NCBI GenBank assembly: GCA_903891505.1
Contig: CAITEO010000032.1
Location: 1-5,179 of the forward strand
Length of the DNA stretch: 5,179 bases
From: an uncultured Candidatus Woesearchaeota archaeon
Lineage (GTDB): Archaea; Nanobdellota; Nanobdellia; Woesearchaeales; 21-14-0-10-32-9
Direction: 5' to 3'
The notes beneath the pieces were generated by a model that saw only the letters and a program-made list of their open reading frames with translations, did not search any database and had not been told where the DNA came from. Positions within the stretch are counted from its first letter, which is position 1. Each line of letters starts with the position of its first letter. The translations under genes and the position numbers were made by a program. This document shows, in pieces, positions 1 to 5,179 of this stretch.

Positions 1-39
1 AACAATAAAAATAAAGCCAAAAAATAAAAGATAAAATAT
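1..39 (-). terminator. Oligo-T terminator after the aIF5A-eL40 operon
   Basis: Read on the minus strand, the 39 bases after the eL40 stop codon are almost all A and T and contain repeated T runs of four, four, six, three and five bases. Archaeal RNA polymerase terminates at such oligo-T tracts without needing a strong hairpin, and none is visible here. It probably ends the two-gene aIF5A-eL40 transcript. The window edge cuts the view, so more signal may lie beyond it. Confidence 0.6.
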
Positions 40-201
40 TTACTTCTTCCTTGCTGGTCGAAGTTTCTTTGAAGAACACTTTCTACATGATACTGAACCT
101 TGAAGTACTTTCAAGTTTGTTGCTCGTATTTTTCTTTTGCATGTTCTGCATACAAATGTATTATCAAGTAATCTTGCTGCTGCTTCTGGAAATTTACCCA
201 T
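40..201 (-). CDS. rpl40e: Large-subunit ribosomal protein eL40 (L40e)
   Basis: This 53-residue protein is the archaeal form of the 60S/50S ribosomal protein eL40, made without the ubiquitin fusion found in eukaryotes. It begins MGKFPEAAARLL, matching the family's FPEAxARL start. It carries a zinc ribbon of two CxxC pairs (C18/C21 and C39/C42) and ends in a basic LRPARKK tail that would contact rRNA. Length is normal for the family. The ATG follows the aIF5A stop by two bases. An AAGGTTGA ribosome-binding sequence nine bases upstream is formed by the last codons of aIF5A, so the two genes are almost certainly co-transcribed and translationally linked. The gene is easily missed because it is so short. 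Identification rests on motif and length recognition and is strong. Confidence 0.93.
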   Translation of the reverse strand: MGKFPEAAARLLDNTFVCRTCKRKIRATNLKVLQGSVSCRKCSSKKLRPARKK

Positions 202-203
202 TT

Positions 204-602
204 TTATTCAACCTTTATCTGTTTCATTACTCTATCATTCAAAACTGACCAATAAACAATTGTCATTCCACCCAAAATTTGACCTTTAAGTTCATCAGGA
301 ATCTTTAAATCGAATGTTTCAAATGTTTCTGAATCCATAACGTTGCACATATCACCGTTTACACTTAGTACTTGTGCATTTCTTTTGTCTATGACTGGAA
401 CTTCTATATCATCATGACCTGGCATGACCACATTTCTTTTCTTGTTATCAAACATTCCAACTGCAGTCATGTTAACTTTTGCGTGACCATGCTTTCCTGG
501 TCTTGAAGTTGCAACATCAGTTACTATTGATGCTACACCATCGATAACAACATAATTACCCTTTTGCAAGCTTCCTACACTTTTATGCTTAACTTCTCCC
601 AT
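204..602 (-). CDS. eif5A: Translation initiation/elongation factor aIF5A (hypusine-containing)
   Basis: This 132-residue protein is archaeal IF5A, which binds the ribosomal E site and relieves stalling at difficult peptide bonds such as polyproline. The diagnostic feature is the loop S33-R34-P35-G36-K37-H38-G39-H40; K37 is the lysine that deoxyhypusine synthase converts to deoxyhypusine/hypusine in this family. Residues 1 to about 72 form the SH3-like (KOW) domain carrying that loop, and about 73 to 132 the OB-fold domain. Length and domain order are standard. The ATG is supported by AGAGGG at 611-616, eight bases upstream. A TATA box at 660-667 fits transcription starting near 638, giving a leader of about 36 bases that includes the ribosome-binding site. 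eL40 follows two bases after the stop. Very confident. Confidence 0.97.
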   Translation of the reverse strand: MGEVKHKSVGSLQKGNYVVIDGVASIVTDVATSRPGKHGHAKVNMTAVGMFDNKKRNVVMPGHDDIEVPVIDKRNAQVLSVNGDMCNVMDSETFETFDLKIPDELKGQILGGMTIVYWSVLNDRVMKQIKVE

Positions 603-639
603 GTTGATTTCCCTCTTGGATTTATCTTAAATTATAATA

Positions 640-658
640 CTCTCAGGACTCCTCAGAG
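640..658. promoter_or_regulatory. 19-bp imperfect palindrome, candidate operator of the aIF5A promoter
   Basis: The arms CTCTCAGGA and TCCTCAGAG flank a central C at 649; eight of nine positions pair, with one C/C mismatch (644/654). On the minus strand the site begins directly after the TATA box (660-667) and ends about where transcription of aIF5A should start. A dimeric regulator bound here would block polymerase or TFB, as many archaeal repressors do. No regulator is encoded nearby. It could also fold as a short hairpin if transcribed from an upstream start. The symmetry is seen; the function is inferred. Confidence 0.45.
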
Positions 659-659
659 A

Positions 660-667
660 TTTATAAA
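660..667 (-). promoter_or_regulatory. TATA box of the aIF5A-eL40 operon (self-complementary)
   Basis: TTTATAAA matches the archaeal TATA-box consensus and reads the same on both strands. On the minus strand, transcription is expected some 25 bases from its centre, near 638. That yields a leader that still contains the AGAGGG ribosome-binding site at 611-616. Because the box is symmetric, direction depends on the flanking TFB-recognition sequence, and weak plus-strand transcription from here toward the GNAT gene cannot be excluded. Confidence 0.6.
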
Positions 668-691
668 GGTTATGGTCTGAGTAATAAAATA

Positions 692-706
692 ACTAGATGT
701 ACTAGA
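692..706. repeat. Short direct repeat ACTAGA-TGT-ACTAGA
   Basis: Two identical hexamers sit nine bases apart, start to start, about 45 bases upstream of the GNAT TATA box. Tandem short sites there could be an activator-binding element, but such repeats also arise by chance in AT-rich DNA. Only the repeat itself is seen. Confidence 0.25.
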
Positions 707-748
707 AAAATGAGGAAAAGTCTGATACATTGAAATACGAGCAACATC

Positions 749-756
749 TTTAAATA
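749..756 (+). promoter_or_regulatory. TATA box of the GNAT gene, placed for a leaderless mRNA
   Basis: TTTAAATA is a canonical archaeal TATA box. Its centre lies about 26 to 27 bases before the ATG at 779, which is the usual distance from TATA centre to transcription start in archaea. The transcript would therefore begin at or within a base or two of the start codon and have no leader. No Shine-Dalgarno sequence precedes the ATG, which is consistent with this. Confidence 0.65.
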
Positions 757-778
757 TTTGAGTAAATATAACCACACT

Positions 779-1255
779 ATGGAATTTACAATTAGAAAAG
801 CCACATCAAAGGATGCAGAAGAGATTGCTAAATTATATATTCAATTTTGGGAACCGCACAAGGGCGTTGATCCTCTAATTGAACTAGACAAAAAACTAAA
901 TTTAACCAGTCAAATAGATGTGGCAAAATCAGATATTAGAAAAAAAGACACATACGTTTTTGTCGCAATTAAAGAAAACAAAGTTGTCGGATATATTGAA
1001 CTTTTAATCAAATCTAACGATAAGATGTTCAAAATAAAAAAATATGGTTATCTAAATTCTGCTGCAACCCATAAAGATTATCGAGGCCAGGGAATTGCAA
1101 GAATTTTAACCGAATTCGGAATGATTTTTCTAAAATCAAAGGGAATAAAATATGTCAAGACGAACGTCTATAACACGAATGATGTCGCCATGAGCACTTG
1201 GAAAAAATTAGGTTTTGTTGAACAATCAACTAATCTTGTGAGAATTCTGAAATAG
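779..1255 (+). CDS. GNAT-family N-acetyltransferase
   Basis: This is a single-domain, 158-residue GNAT enzyme that would transfer an acetyl group from acetyl-CoA to an amine; the substrate cannot be read from the sequence. The N-terminus FTIRKATSKDAEEIAKLY is the typical first strand and helix. The central strand VFVAIKENKVVGYIEL is followed by the acetyl-CoA pyrophosphate-binding motif R102-G103-Q104-G105-I106-A107 and then by NDVAMSTWKKLGF (134-146), the motif-B helix. The frame also opens upstream at a TTG (758). ATG 779 is preferred because the TATA box at 749-756 overlaps the approach to that TTG, and transcription should begin at about 779, excluding it. The gene is divergent from aIF5A and convergent with the permease gene, with 8 bp between stops, so it is its own unit. 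RimI-like protein acetylation and small-molecule modification are both possible. Confidence 0.88.
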   Translation: MEFTIRKATSKDAEEIAKLYIQFWEPHKGVDPLIELDKKLNLTSQIDVAKSDIRKKDTYVFVAIKENKVVGYIELLIKSNDKMFKIKKYGYLNSAATHKDYRGQGIARILTEFGMIFLKSKGIKYVKTNVYNTNDVAMSTWKKLGFVEQSTNLVRILK

Positions 1256-1263
1256 GTTCTAGT

Positions 1264-2496
1264 CTATTCTTCTCTGAGCGCATCAACCGGATTCATTTGT
1301 GATGCCTGTCTTGCAGGCAGTAATCCTGATAAACTTCCAAGTATGAATGCAAATGCGAGTGCACCTATTATTAACCATGCGGGCATTGCTGCAACGAGAA
1401 GATTAGTGCCGAGAGCAACCTGGCCTACAATCTGCGCCAATAATGCTATTCCAAGACCTAGTATGACCCCCACTATTCCTCCAACAAGCCCAAGCAATCC
1501 TGATTCAAATAGGAACATCATCATTATGTCGCTGTTCCTGGCACCTATTGCTTTCATGATTCCAATGTCGCTCGTCCTTTCAAGGACCGATGTGTACATT
1601 GTGTTCATGATTCCAATTCCTCCAACAAGTAAACTTATTGCTGCAATTCCTACAAGAACTGTTTGTACTATGTTGAATATTGTGAGAAATGATTTTATTA
1701 GTTCTTCAAATGTTTGTACTTGAAAGTCTTCTTTTCCTTTCTCCACATTTCTCTCTTTTCTAAGTTCTTTTTCAAGCGGATTAACAACATCCGATGCGAC
1801 TACTCCTGCTTTAACCTGAACTACAATCTCAGTTATTTTTGTTGGCGCACCAGGATATGCATTCACATCAGGATATATTTCTTCATATGCTTTTGCAGGT
1901 ATAGTTAATTGCCTATCTTCTGCCTGATTTCCTATTTTATCTGTTATGCCTATGACTTCAAACTGCTGTCCTTCAATTGTTATTTTTTGTCCAACTCTTA
2001 TTTTGTCTTTGAAATCAGACGAGTGAGCATAATCATAGCCGATAATAACTTTTTTTACATCGCTGTCTTTGAATGTTCTTCCCTCGATAACTTTAATGTT
2101 CATCATCTTCGCCATCATTGGAAATGTAGAATCTACTGGAACTCCTGTTATTTGAGGGAACGTTATCTCGCTGCGCCCCCATTCAAGTTGTGTTGCAGTT
2201 GACATCGCATAACTAACTTGATCTACTCCAGTTACTTTTTTTACAGAATCAACATCTTTTGTTGTGAGCGACGCGGATGAATCTCCTGAGCCAAATACGC
2301 CTGCGGATGTTATTAGTATTTTGTCTGTTCCAAGATCGTTGAATTGCGCTTGAATTGCGCCTTGCAATCCCTGACCAACACTAATTAATGCAACGACCGC
2401 AGCTATTCCTATGAAGATGCCAACTAAAGTTAGCCAAGTTCTAAGACCTCTATGTCTTATGCTATTAAATGCAATCTTAAAATAGTCTTGTATCAT
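1264..2496 (-). CDS. MacB/FtsX-type ABC transporter permease, second copy
   Basis: This 410-residue integral membrane protein has the architecture of the MacB-type (type VII) ABC permeases (COG0577), which move substrates outside the membrane by mechanotransmission instead of through a central channel. A cytoplasmic N-terminal helix leads to TM1 (about 22-42), then an extracytoplasmic MacB_PCD-like domain (about 43-272), then the FtsX domain with TM2 (about 275-298), TM3 (about 327-356) and TM4 (about 372-394). Between TM2 and TM3 lies the conserved cytoplasmic stretch NTMYTSVLERTSDIGIMKAI, followed by GARNSD, which should couple to the ATPase. The C-terminus is the family motif LPARQASQMNPVDALR. 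It has no ATPase domain of its own. The upstream paralog aligns end to end, indicating tandem duplication. The ATG is preceded only by a weak CGGAA-like site. Family assignment is strong; substrate is unknown (lipid, lipoprotein or peptide are all possible). Confidence 0.92.
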   Translation of the reverse strand: MIQDYFKIAFNSIRHRGLRTWLTLVGIFIGIAAVVALISVGQGLQGAIQAQFNDLGTDKILITSAGVFGSGDSSASLTTKDVDSVKKVTGVDQVSYAMSTATQLEWGRSEITFPQITGVPVDSTFPMMAKMMNIKVIEGRTFKDSDVKKVIIGYDYAHSSDFKDKIRVGQKITIEGQQFEVIGITDKIGNQAEDRQLTIPAKAYEEIYPDVNAYPGAPTKITEIVVQVKAGVVASDVVNPLEKELRKERNVEKGKEDFQVQTFEELIKSFLTIFNIVQTVLVGIAAISLLVGGIGIMNTMYTSVLERTSDIGIMKAIGARNSDIMMMFLFESGLLGLVGGIVGVILGLGIALLAQIVGQVALGTNLLVAAMPAWLIIGALAFAFILGSLSGLLPARQASQMNPVDALREE

Positions 2497-2523
2497 TTTT
2501 GTTCCGTTTGTTTTTTTGAGTTT

Positions 2524-2540
2524 TAATGTTATTTACATTA
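2524..2540. repeat. Small AT-rich inverted repeat
   Basis: TAATGT (2524-2529) and ACATTA (2535-2540) form perfect 6-bp arms around a 5-base spacer, directly beside the larger GC-rich element and 28 bases upstream of the second permease's start codon. It could be a regulator-binding site or promoter sequence for that gene, but AT-rich inverted repeats of this size are common by chance. Confidence 0.25.
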
Positions 2541-2541
2541 T

Positions 2542-2622
2542 CAAATTCATCGTGTGCCGTCGGCATTGACGACGCACCTTGACGGGGGTTGCCCCCCTCG
2601 GGGTGTCAAGAAGATGAATTTG
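2542..2622. other. GC-rich inverted-repeat element, predicted three-way junction (candidate structured RNA)
   Basis: A perfect 10-bp outer inverted repeat, CAAATTCATC (2542-2551) and GATGAATTTG (2613-2622), encloses 61 bases of which 40 are G or C, against a strongly AT-rich surround. Inside are two abutting hairpins. The first (2554-2577) pairs GTGCCGTC with GACG and GCAC around a two-base bulge. The second (2578-2610) pairs CTTGAC with GTCAAG around an inner GGGGG-TTG-CCCCC hairpin. Together they make a closed three-way junction. It lies in the 159-bp gap between the permease genes. If read on the minus strand it would sit within the operon mRNA. On the plus strand the outer stem can extend through a G-U pair, and a T-rich tract (2630-2637) follows. 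I recognise no known RNA family. Transcription is unproven, and a small mobile element is an alternative. Confidence 0.6.
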
Positions 2623-2655
2623 TTGATTGTTTTTCTTCCTATTCTCCTTTCTTCT

Positions 2656-3882
2656 TTACCTTCCTTTTCTTAGTGCGTCAACCGGGCTCATATTTGCCGC
2701 CCGAATCGCAGGCATGATTCCTGCAAGCGCGCCTACTACAAATGCGAATATTAATGCTCCAATAATTAACATAGGCGAAAATGACGCCTGTATTAAATGA
2801 GTGCCAAGTGCTGCTGTTGCTATGAATTCGACTGCTTTTCCAAGTCCGATTCCTAATAGTACACCAATGGCGCCTCCAACAAGCCCTAGCATTCCTGCTT
2901 CAAAGAGGAACATCTTTAGTATGTCGCTATTTCTTGCGCCTATCGCTTTCATTATTCCTATATCTTTCGTTCGTTCAAGAACAGATGTATACATTGTGTT
3001 TGTGATTCCAACTCCTCCAACAATCAAGCTTATTCCTGCTATTGCAACTAAGAAATAAGTTACAATGTTAAGTACGCTCTTTAATGAGTTGAGAAGTTGT
3101 TGAGTTGTTTGTACAGTAAAATTTTCTTTTCCCTCTTTTACGCGTCTCTCTTTTCTTAGAGATTCTGCGACACTACTCGCAACATAATCTATCTGTTTTG
3201 GATCTGATACTGCTGCTTGAATTATACTATAGTCAGTTGTTTTGTCATGCATAATTTCTCGCTCTATTTCTTCGTTCATCACAACTGTTCCATCAACTTG
3301 GAATGAGCCTACTTTTTTGTAGAATCCGACAACTTGGAAATCCTGTCCTTGTATTGTGATTGTATCTCCGAGTTTAAGTTCTCGTCCAAGAAGTGGGCTT
3401 GTCAAGTAATTATTTCCCATAACTACTTTATATTTTTCTCCTGGACGTAAATCACGACCTTGTTCTATTTCATAGCCTCCGACAGAATTTATGTATGCTC
3501 GTTCATTTGAATTAGCAGGCATTGTCGCAAGGTATCCGAAACGCTGATTTTTCTTGAACTCAATTTTTATCGCAGTTATTATTCTGCCAGTTGCAAGTTG
3601 AACTCCTTGTGTATTACGAACAGCCCTTAGATCATTATCATTCAACGGCACGGCAACATTTGCTCCTGGCGGACCGTTGCCAAGTCCTTTAGCTTGAACT
3701 ACAATTCTATCCGCGCCTAGTGCCTGAAATTGCTGGACTACTGCTTGCTCAAGACCGTTACCTAAACTTATCAAACTAACAACTGCAGCTATTCCTATGA
3801 ATATGCCAATCATAGTTAGCCATGTCCTCATCTTCCTTTTTTGAAGACTTTGCAGTGCAATTTTTAGGTAGTCTAAGAGCAT
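2656..3882 (-). CDS. MacB/FtsX-type ABC transporter permease, first copy
   Basis: This 408-residue permease is the paralog of the downstream gene. TM1 is at about 22-43, the extracytoplasmic MacB_PCD-like domain at about 44-270, and the FtsX domain has TM2 (about 272-295), TM3 (about 327-350) and TM4 (about 370-391). It shares TWLxxxGIFIGIAAVV at TM1, the coupling stretch NTMYTSVLERTKDIGIMKAI and the C-terminal PAIRAANMSPVDALR motif. The frame opens at a GTG (3894), but I place the start at ATG 3882. GTGAGG at 3889-3894 is itself a good ribosome-binding site six bases before that ATG, and the protein then begins MLLDYLKIAL, flush with MIQDYFKIAF of the paralog. It follows the exoprotein gene by 34 bases, so the two are likely co-transcribed. 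No ATPase is fused or adjacent here. Substrate is unknown; role as half of a heterodimer is inferred. Confidence 0.92.
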   Translation of the reverse strand: MLLDYLKIALQSLQKRKMRTWLTMIGIFIGIAAVVSLISLGNGLEQAVVQQFQALGADRIVVQAKGLGNGPPGANVAVPLNDNDLRAVRNTQGVQLATGRIITAIKIEFKKNQRFGYLATMPANSNERAYINSVGGYEIEQGRDLRPGEKYKVVMGNNYLTSPLLGRELKLGDTITIQGQDFQVVGFYKKVGSFQVDGTVVMNEEIEREIMHDKTTDYSIIQAAVSDPKQIDYVASSVAESLRKERRVKEGKENFTVQTTQQLLNSLKSVLNIVTYFLVAIAGISLIVGGVGITNTMYTSVLERTKDIGIMKAIGARNSDILKMFLFEAGMLGLVGGAIGVLLGIGLGKAVEFIATAALGTHLIQASFSPMLIIGALIFAFVVGALAGIMPAIRAANMSPVDALRKGR

Positions 3883-3888
3883 ATTAAT

Positions 3889-3894
3889 CCTCAC
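3889..3894 (-). promoter_or_regulatory. Ribosome-binding site that fixes the first permease's start
   Basis: GTGAGG ends six bases before the ATG at 3882, a normal archaeal Shine-Dalgarno spacing. It also contains the in-frame GTG that a longest-ORF rule would choose as the start, adding four residues. A second GAGGATT lies nine bases further upstream, only three bases before that GTG, too close to serve it well. Confidence 0.6.
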
Positions 3895-3916
3895 AATCCT
3901 CGAGCTTTTAGACTAG

Positions 3917-5164
3917 TTATTTGTTCTTGCTTCTATTCTTTCGTCTTCTATACCAAACAATTCCGCCAACAATTACTACGACTATTACAATGAGCCATAT
4001 GAATGTTGATGAACTGCCTGTTTTTGGTGCATCATTTAACTGATACACAACATCACGCGTCTCGCTGTAGTCTTTGTTCAAAGAATCTTTGTATGTAATC
4101 ATTACTTTGAATGTTACAGTGTCTGATTTTGTTGTTTGAACGTTGAATTTTGCTGTTTGGAAATCATCAGAGTCTATTTTGCCTATGTATATTTCAGATG
4201 AAGGAGATGTACTCGTATAATCACTTGATGGCAAAAGTTTGAACGTCATTAATTTAACACCAGTTGTTCCTCGATTTACTGCATTGAATAACACACTTCC
4301 TGATTTTACTTGTTTGTTTAAATCAGAGCTTTCGATGTTAACAAGGATATCTGGCTTTGAATTTATTTCAACTCCTGCAAGTATTGTGCTTGTGAACTTT
4401 GTTCCTGTATCATCATAGTATGACACAAGAATTGGCAATTTGTATATTCCTGCAACTGCACTTGGATATGCTGCAAGATCAAAGCTAAAATCAGAACTCT
4501 CTCCTGGTAATATTCTATCTACTGATTTGTCGTTTCCTGAATTCACAGTTACGAATGGCAAATCAACAACAGTCGTTCCTGATATTATAGGCGTTAGTTG
4601 AAGTGCAACATCTACATTTCTTATATTAGATGATTTTGCCATATTCTTTATCTTTAAAGAAAGCGTTGTTTTTCCTCCAGGCGTTAGCGGAGATGGATCT
4701 ATTGTCATATCACTTATTGCAATAGGTGTTTCCGCTGATTTTACATCAATTGAGACTTTTGCAGTTGATGTAACTTCTGGAAGATTTGCCATTGTATACT
4801 TGAAATTAATATCGTTTGCGCCATCTACAACAGAATCTGAGACTTTTAATGTATACTTGACTGTGTAGTCTGAATTTGATCCTATGACTGGCACTGTGAC
4901 TATTCTATCTGCTTCAGACGTCAAACTAAATGCTGAAGAATCAACAAATTCAATTGCAGTATTCTGTGCATCAGTTCCGCCTATGTTCTGAACAGTTATC
5001 CAAACATCAACATTTTGACCTGGCTCAGCAGGTATTGGACTATACGTCGCGACTGAAAATCTCAGTGTTGGACTAGTTTCTGTGCCTGTTGTGGCACTTG
5101 CTGAAACTATTGTTGCGAGCATCATCATCATTATTGCAACCAAAAATATTTTGTATTCTTTCAT
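3917..5164 (-). CDS. Secreted, membrane-anchored Ig-like (CARDB/COG1361-type) protein
   Basis: This 415-residue protein is exported and tethered to the outer face of the membrane. Residues 1-24 form a Sec signal peptide (basic KEYK, then IFLVAIMMMMLATIV, then an A-x-A type site at SASA). Three beta-rich Ig-like modules follow at about 33-142, 147-268 and 271-377. The first two show the CARDB/NEW3 pattern of a PxxPGxxxxxxxxVxN turn (YSPIPAEPGQNVDVWITVQN; DPSPLTPGGKTTLSLKIKN). After a short Ser/Thr linker come TM 388-405 and a basic cytoplasmic tail RRRKNRSKNK. This is the layout of COG1361 S-layer-domain-like proteins, often seen beside MacB-type permeases in archaea. It leads the cluster and likely acts with the two permeases as a periplasmic-side partner, inferred from position. 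The start is ATG 5164, not 5173. The four Met codons in a row in the signal peptide are unusual. Confidence 0.85.
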   Translation of the reverse strand: MKEYKIFLVAIMMMMLATIVSASATTGTETSPTLRFSVATYSPIPAEPGQNVDVWITVQNIGGTDAQNTAIEFVDSSAFSLTSEADRIVTVPVIGSNSDYTVKYTLKVSDSVVDGANDINFKYTMANLPEVTSTAKVSIDVKSAETPIAISDMTIDPSPLTPGGKTTLSLKIKNMAKSSNIRNVDVALQLTPIISGTTVVDLPFVTVNSGNDKSVDRILPGESSDFSFDLAAYPSAVAGIYKLPILVSYYDDTGTKFTSTILAGVEINSKPDILVNIESSDLNKQVKSGSVLFNAVNRGTTGVKLMTFKLLPSSDYTSTSPSSEIYIGKIDSDDFQTAKFNVQTTKSDTVTFKVMITYKDSLNKDYSETRDVVYQLNDAPKTGSSSTFIWLIVIVVVIVGGIVWYRRRKNRSKNK

Positions 5165-5173
5165 TTTATTCAT

Positions 5174-5179
5174 CCTCCT
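5174..5179 (-). promoter_or_regulatory. Strong ribosome-binding site of the exoprotein gene
   Basis: AGGAGG is a near-perfect Shine-Dalgarno sequence. It abuts the ATG at 5173 with no spacer, which would be unusable, but stands nine bases before the second in-frame ATG at 5164. That decides the start and removes the residues MNK from the longer reading. The promoter lies beyond the window, so whether another gene precedes in the same transcript cannot be seen. Confidence 0.7.

Noticed and set aside
51..248. Plus-strand reading frame of 65 codons
   Set aside because: It lies antisense to eL40 and the end of aIF5A, both clearly recognised. Its product is low-complexity and Leu/Phe-rich and has no ribosome-binding site.
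632..639. TTATAATA as the TATA box for aIF5A
   Set aside because: Transcription would start near 610, downstream of the AGAGGG ribosome-binding site at 611-616, so the box at 660-667 fits better.
758..778. TTG start of the GNAT gene adding seven residues
   Set aside because: The TTG abuts the TATA box and lies upstream of the predicted transcription start. The GNAT fold begins normally at ATG 779.
1343..2202. Three plus-strand frames opposite the second permease
   Set aside because: They are antisense to a well-supported membrane protein and have biased composition. Their only similarity, to a frame opposite the first permease, follows from the paralogy of the sense genes.
2542..2622. Simple intrinsic terminator between the permease genes
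   Set aside because: On the minus strand, the direction of the operon, no T run follows the structure. A three-branched 81-base fold is also larger than a terminator needs.
2542..2622. tRNA gene in the GC-rich gap
   Set aside because: Size and outer stem invite the comparison, but there are only two internal hairpins, no TTC-type T-arm loop and no anticodon arm of normal geometry.
2801..3058. Plus-strand frame of 85 codons opposite the first permease
   Set aside because: It is antisense to the conserved FtsX domain and resembles the frame opposite the other permease only because the sense strands are paralogous.

Overview
The window is about 5.2 kb of AT-rich archaeal DNA. The archaeal assignment is firm: it encodes a hypusine-type translation factor aIF5A and a 53-residue eL40 ribosomal protein, and the gene starts are preceded by archaeal TATA boxes, one of them placed for a leaderless transcript. 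The low GC, the compact spacing and the form of eL40 would fit a DPANN lineage such as the Woesearchaeota/Pacearchaeota group, but that narrower placement is only an impression.

Left part (1-602, minus strand): a tight two-gene translation operon, aIF5A then eL40. Two bases separate them, and the eL40 ribosome-binding site lies inside the last codons of aIF5A. An oligo-T terminator follows at the window edge. Its promoter, in the 176-bp gap at 603-778, has a self-complementary TATA box followed by a 19-bp imperfect palindrome that covers the region between TATA box and transcription start, the position of a repressor operator. Across the same gap, a divergent GNAT acetyltransferase (779-1255, plus strand) has its own TATA box about 26 bp before its ATG.

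Right part (1264-5179, minus strand): a membrane-protein cluster read right to left. First is a secreted, C-terminally anchored protein with three Ig-like/CARDB-like modules (COG1361 type). Then come two tandem paralogous MacB/FtsX-type ABC permeases of nearly equal length. The paralogs are almost identical in the helices that contact an ATPase but diverged in the extracytoplasmic domain, so a heterodimeric permease working with the anchored exoprotein is the simplest model. No ATPase gene lies in the window; one could sit upstream of position 5179 or elsewhere. The GNAT gene and the second permease converge with only 8 bp between their stop codons.

The least explained stretch is the 159-bp gap between the permeases (2497-2655). 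It holds an 81-bp element with a GC-rich core (40 of 61 bases G or C) enclosed by a perfect 10-bp inverted repeat and containing two more hairpins, a predicted three-way junction. It could be a structured RNA, a processing or attenuation signal, or a small inverted-repeat mobile element. There is no gene-free stretch over 300 bases, and I see no tRNA, rRNA, CRISPR array, insertion sequence or broken gene. Three starts are placed downstream of the longest possible ORF start (GNAT, first permease, exoprotein), on promoter or ribosome-binding-site evidence.
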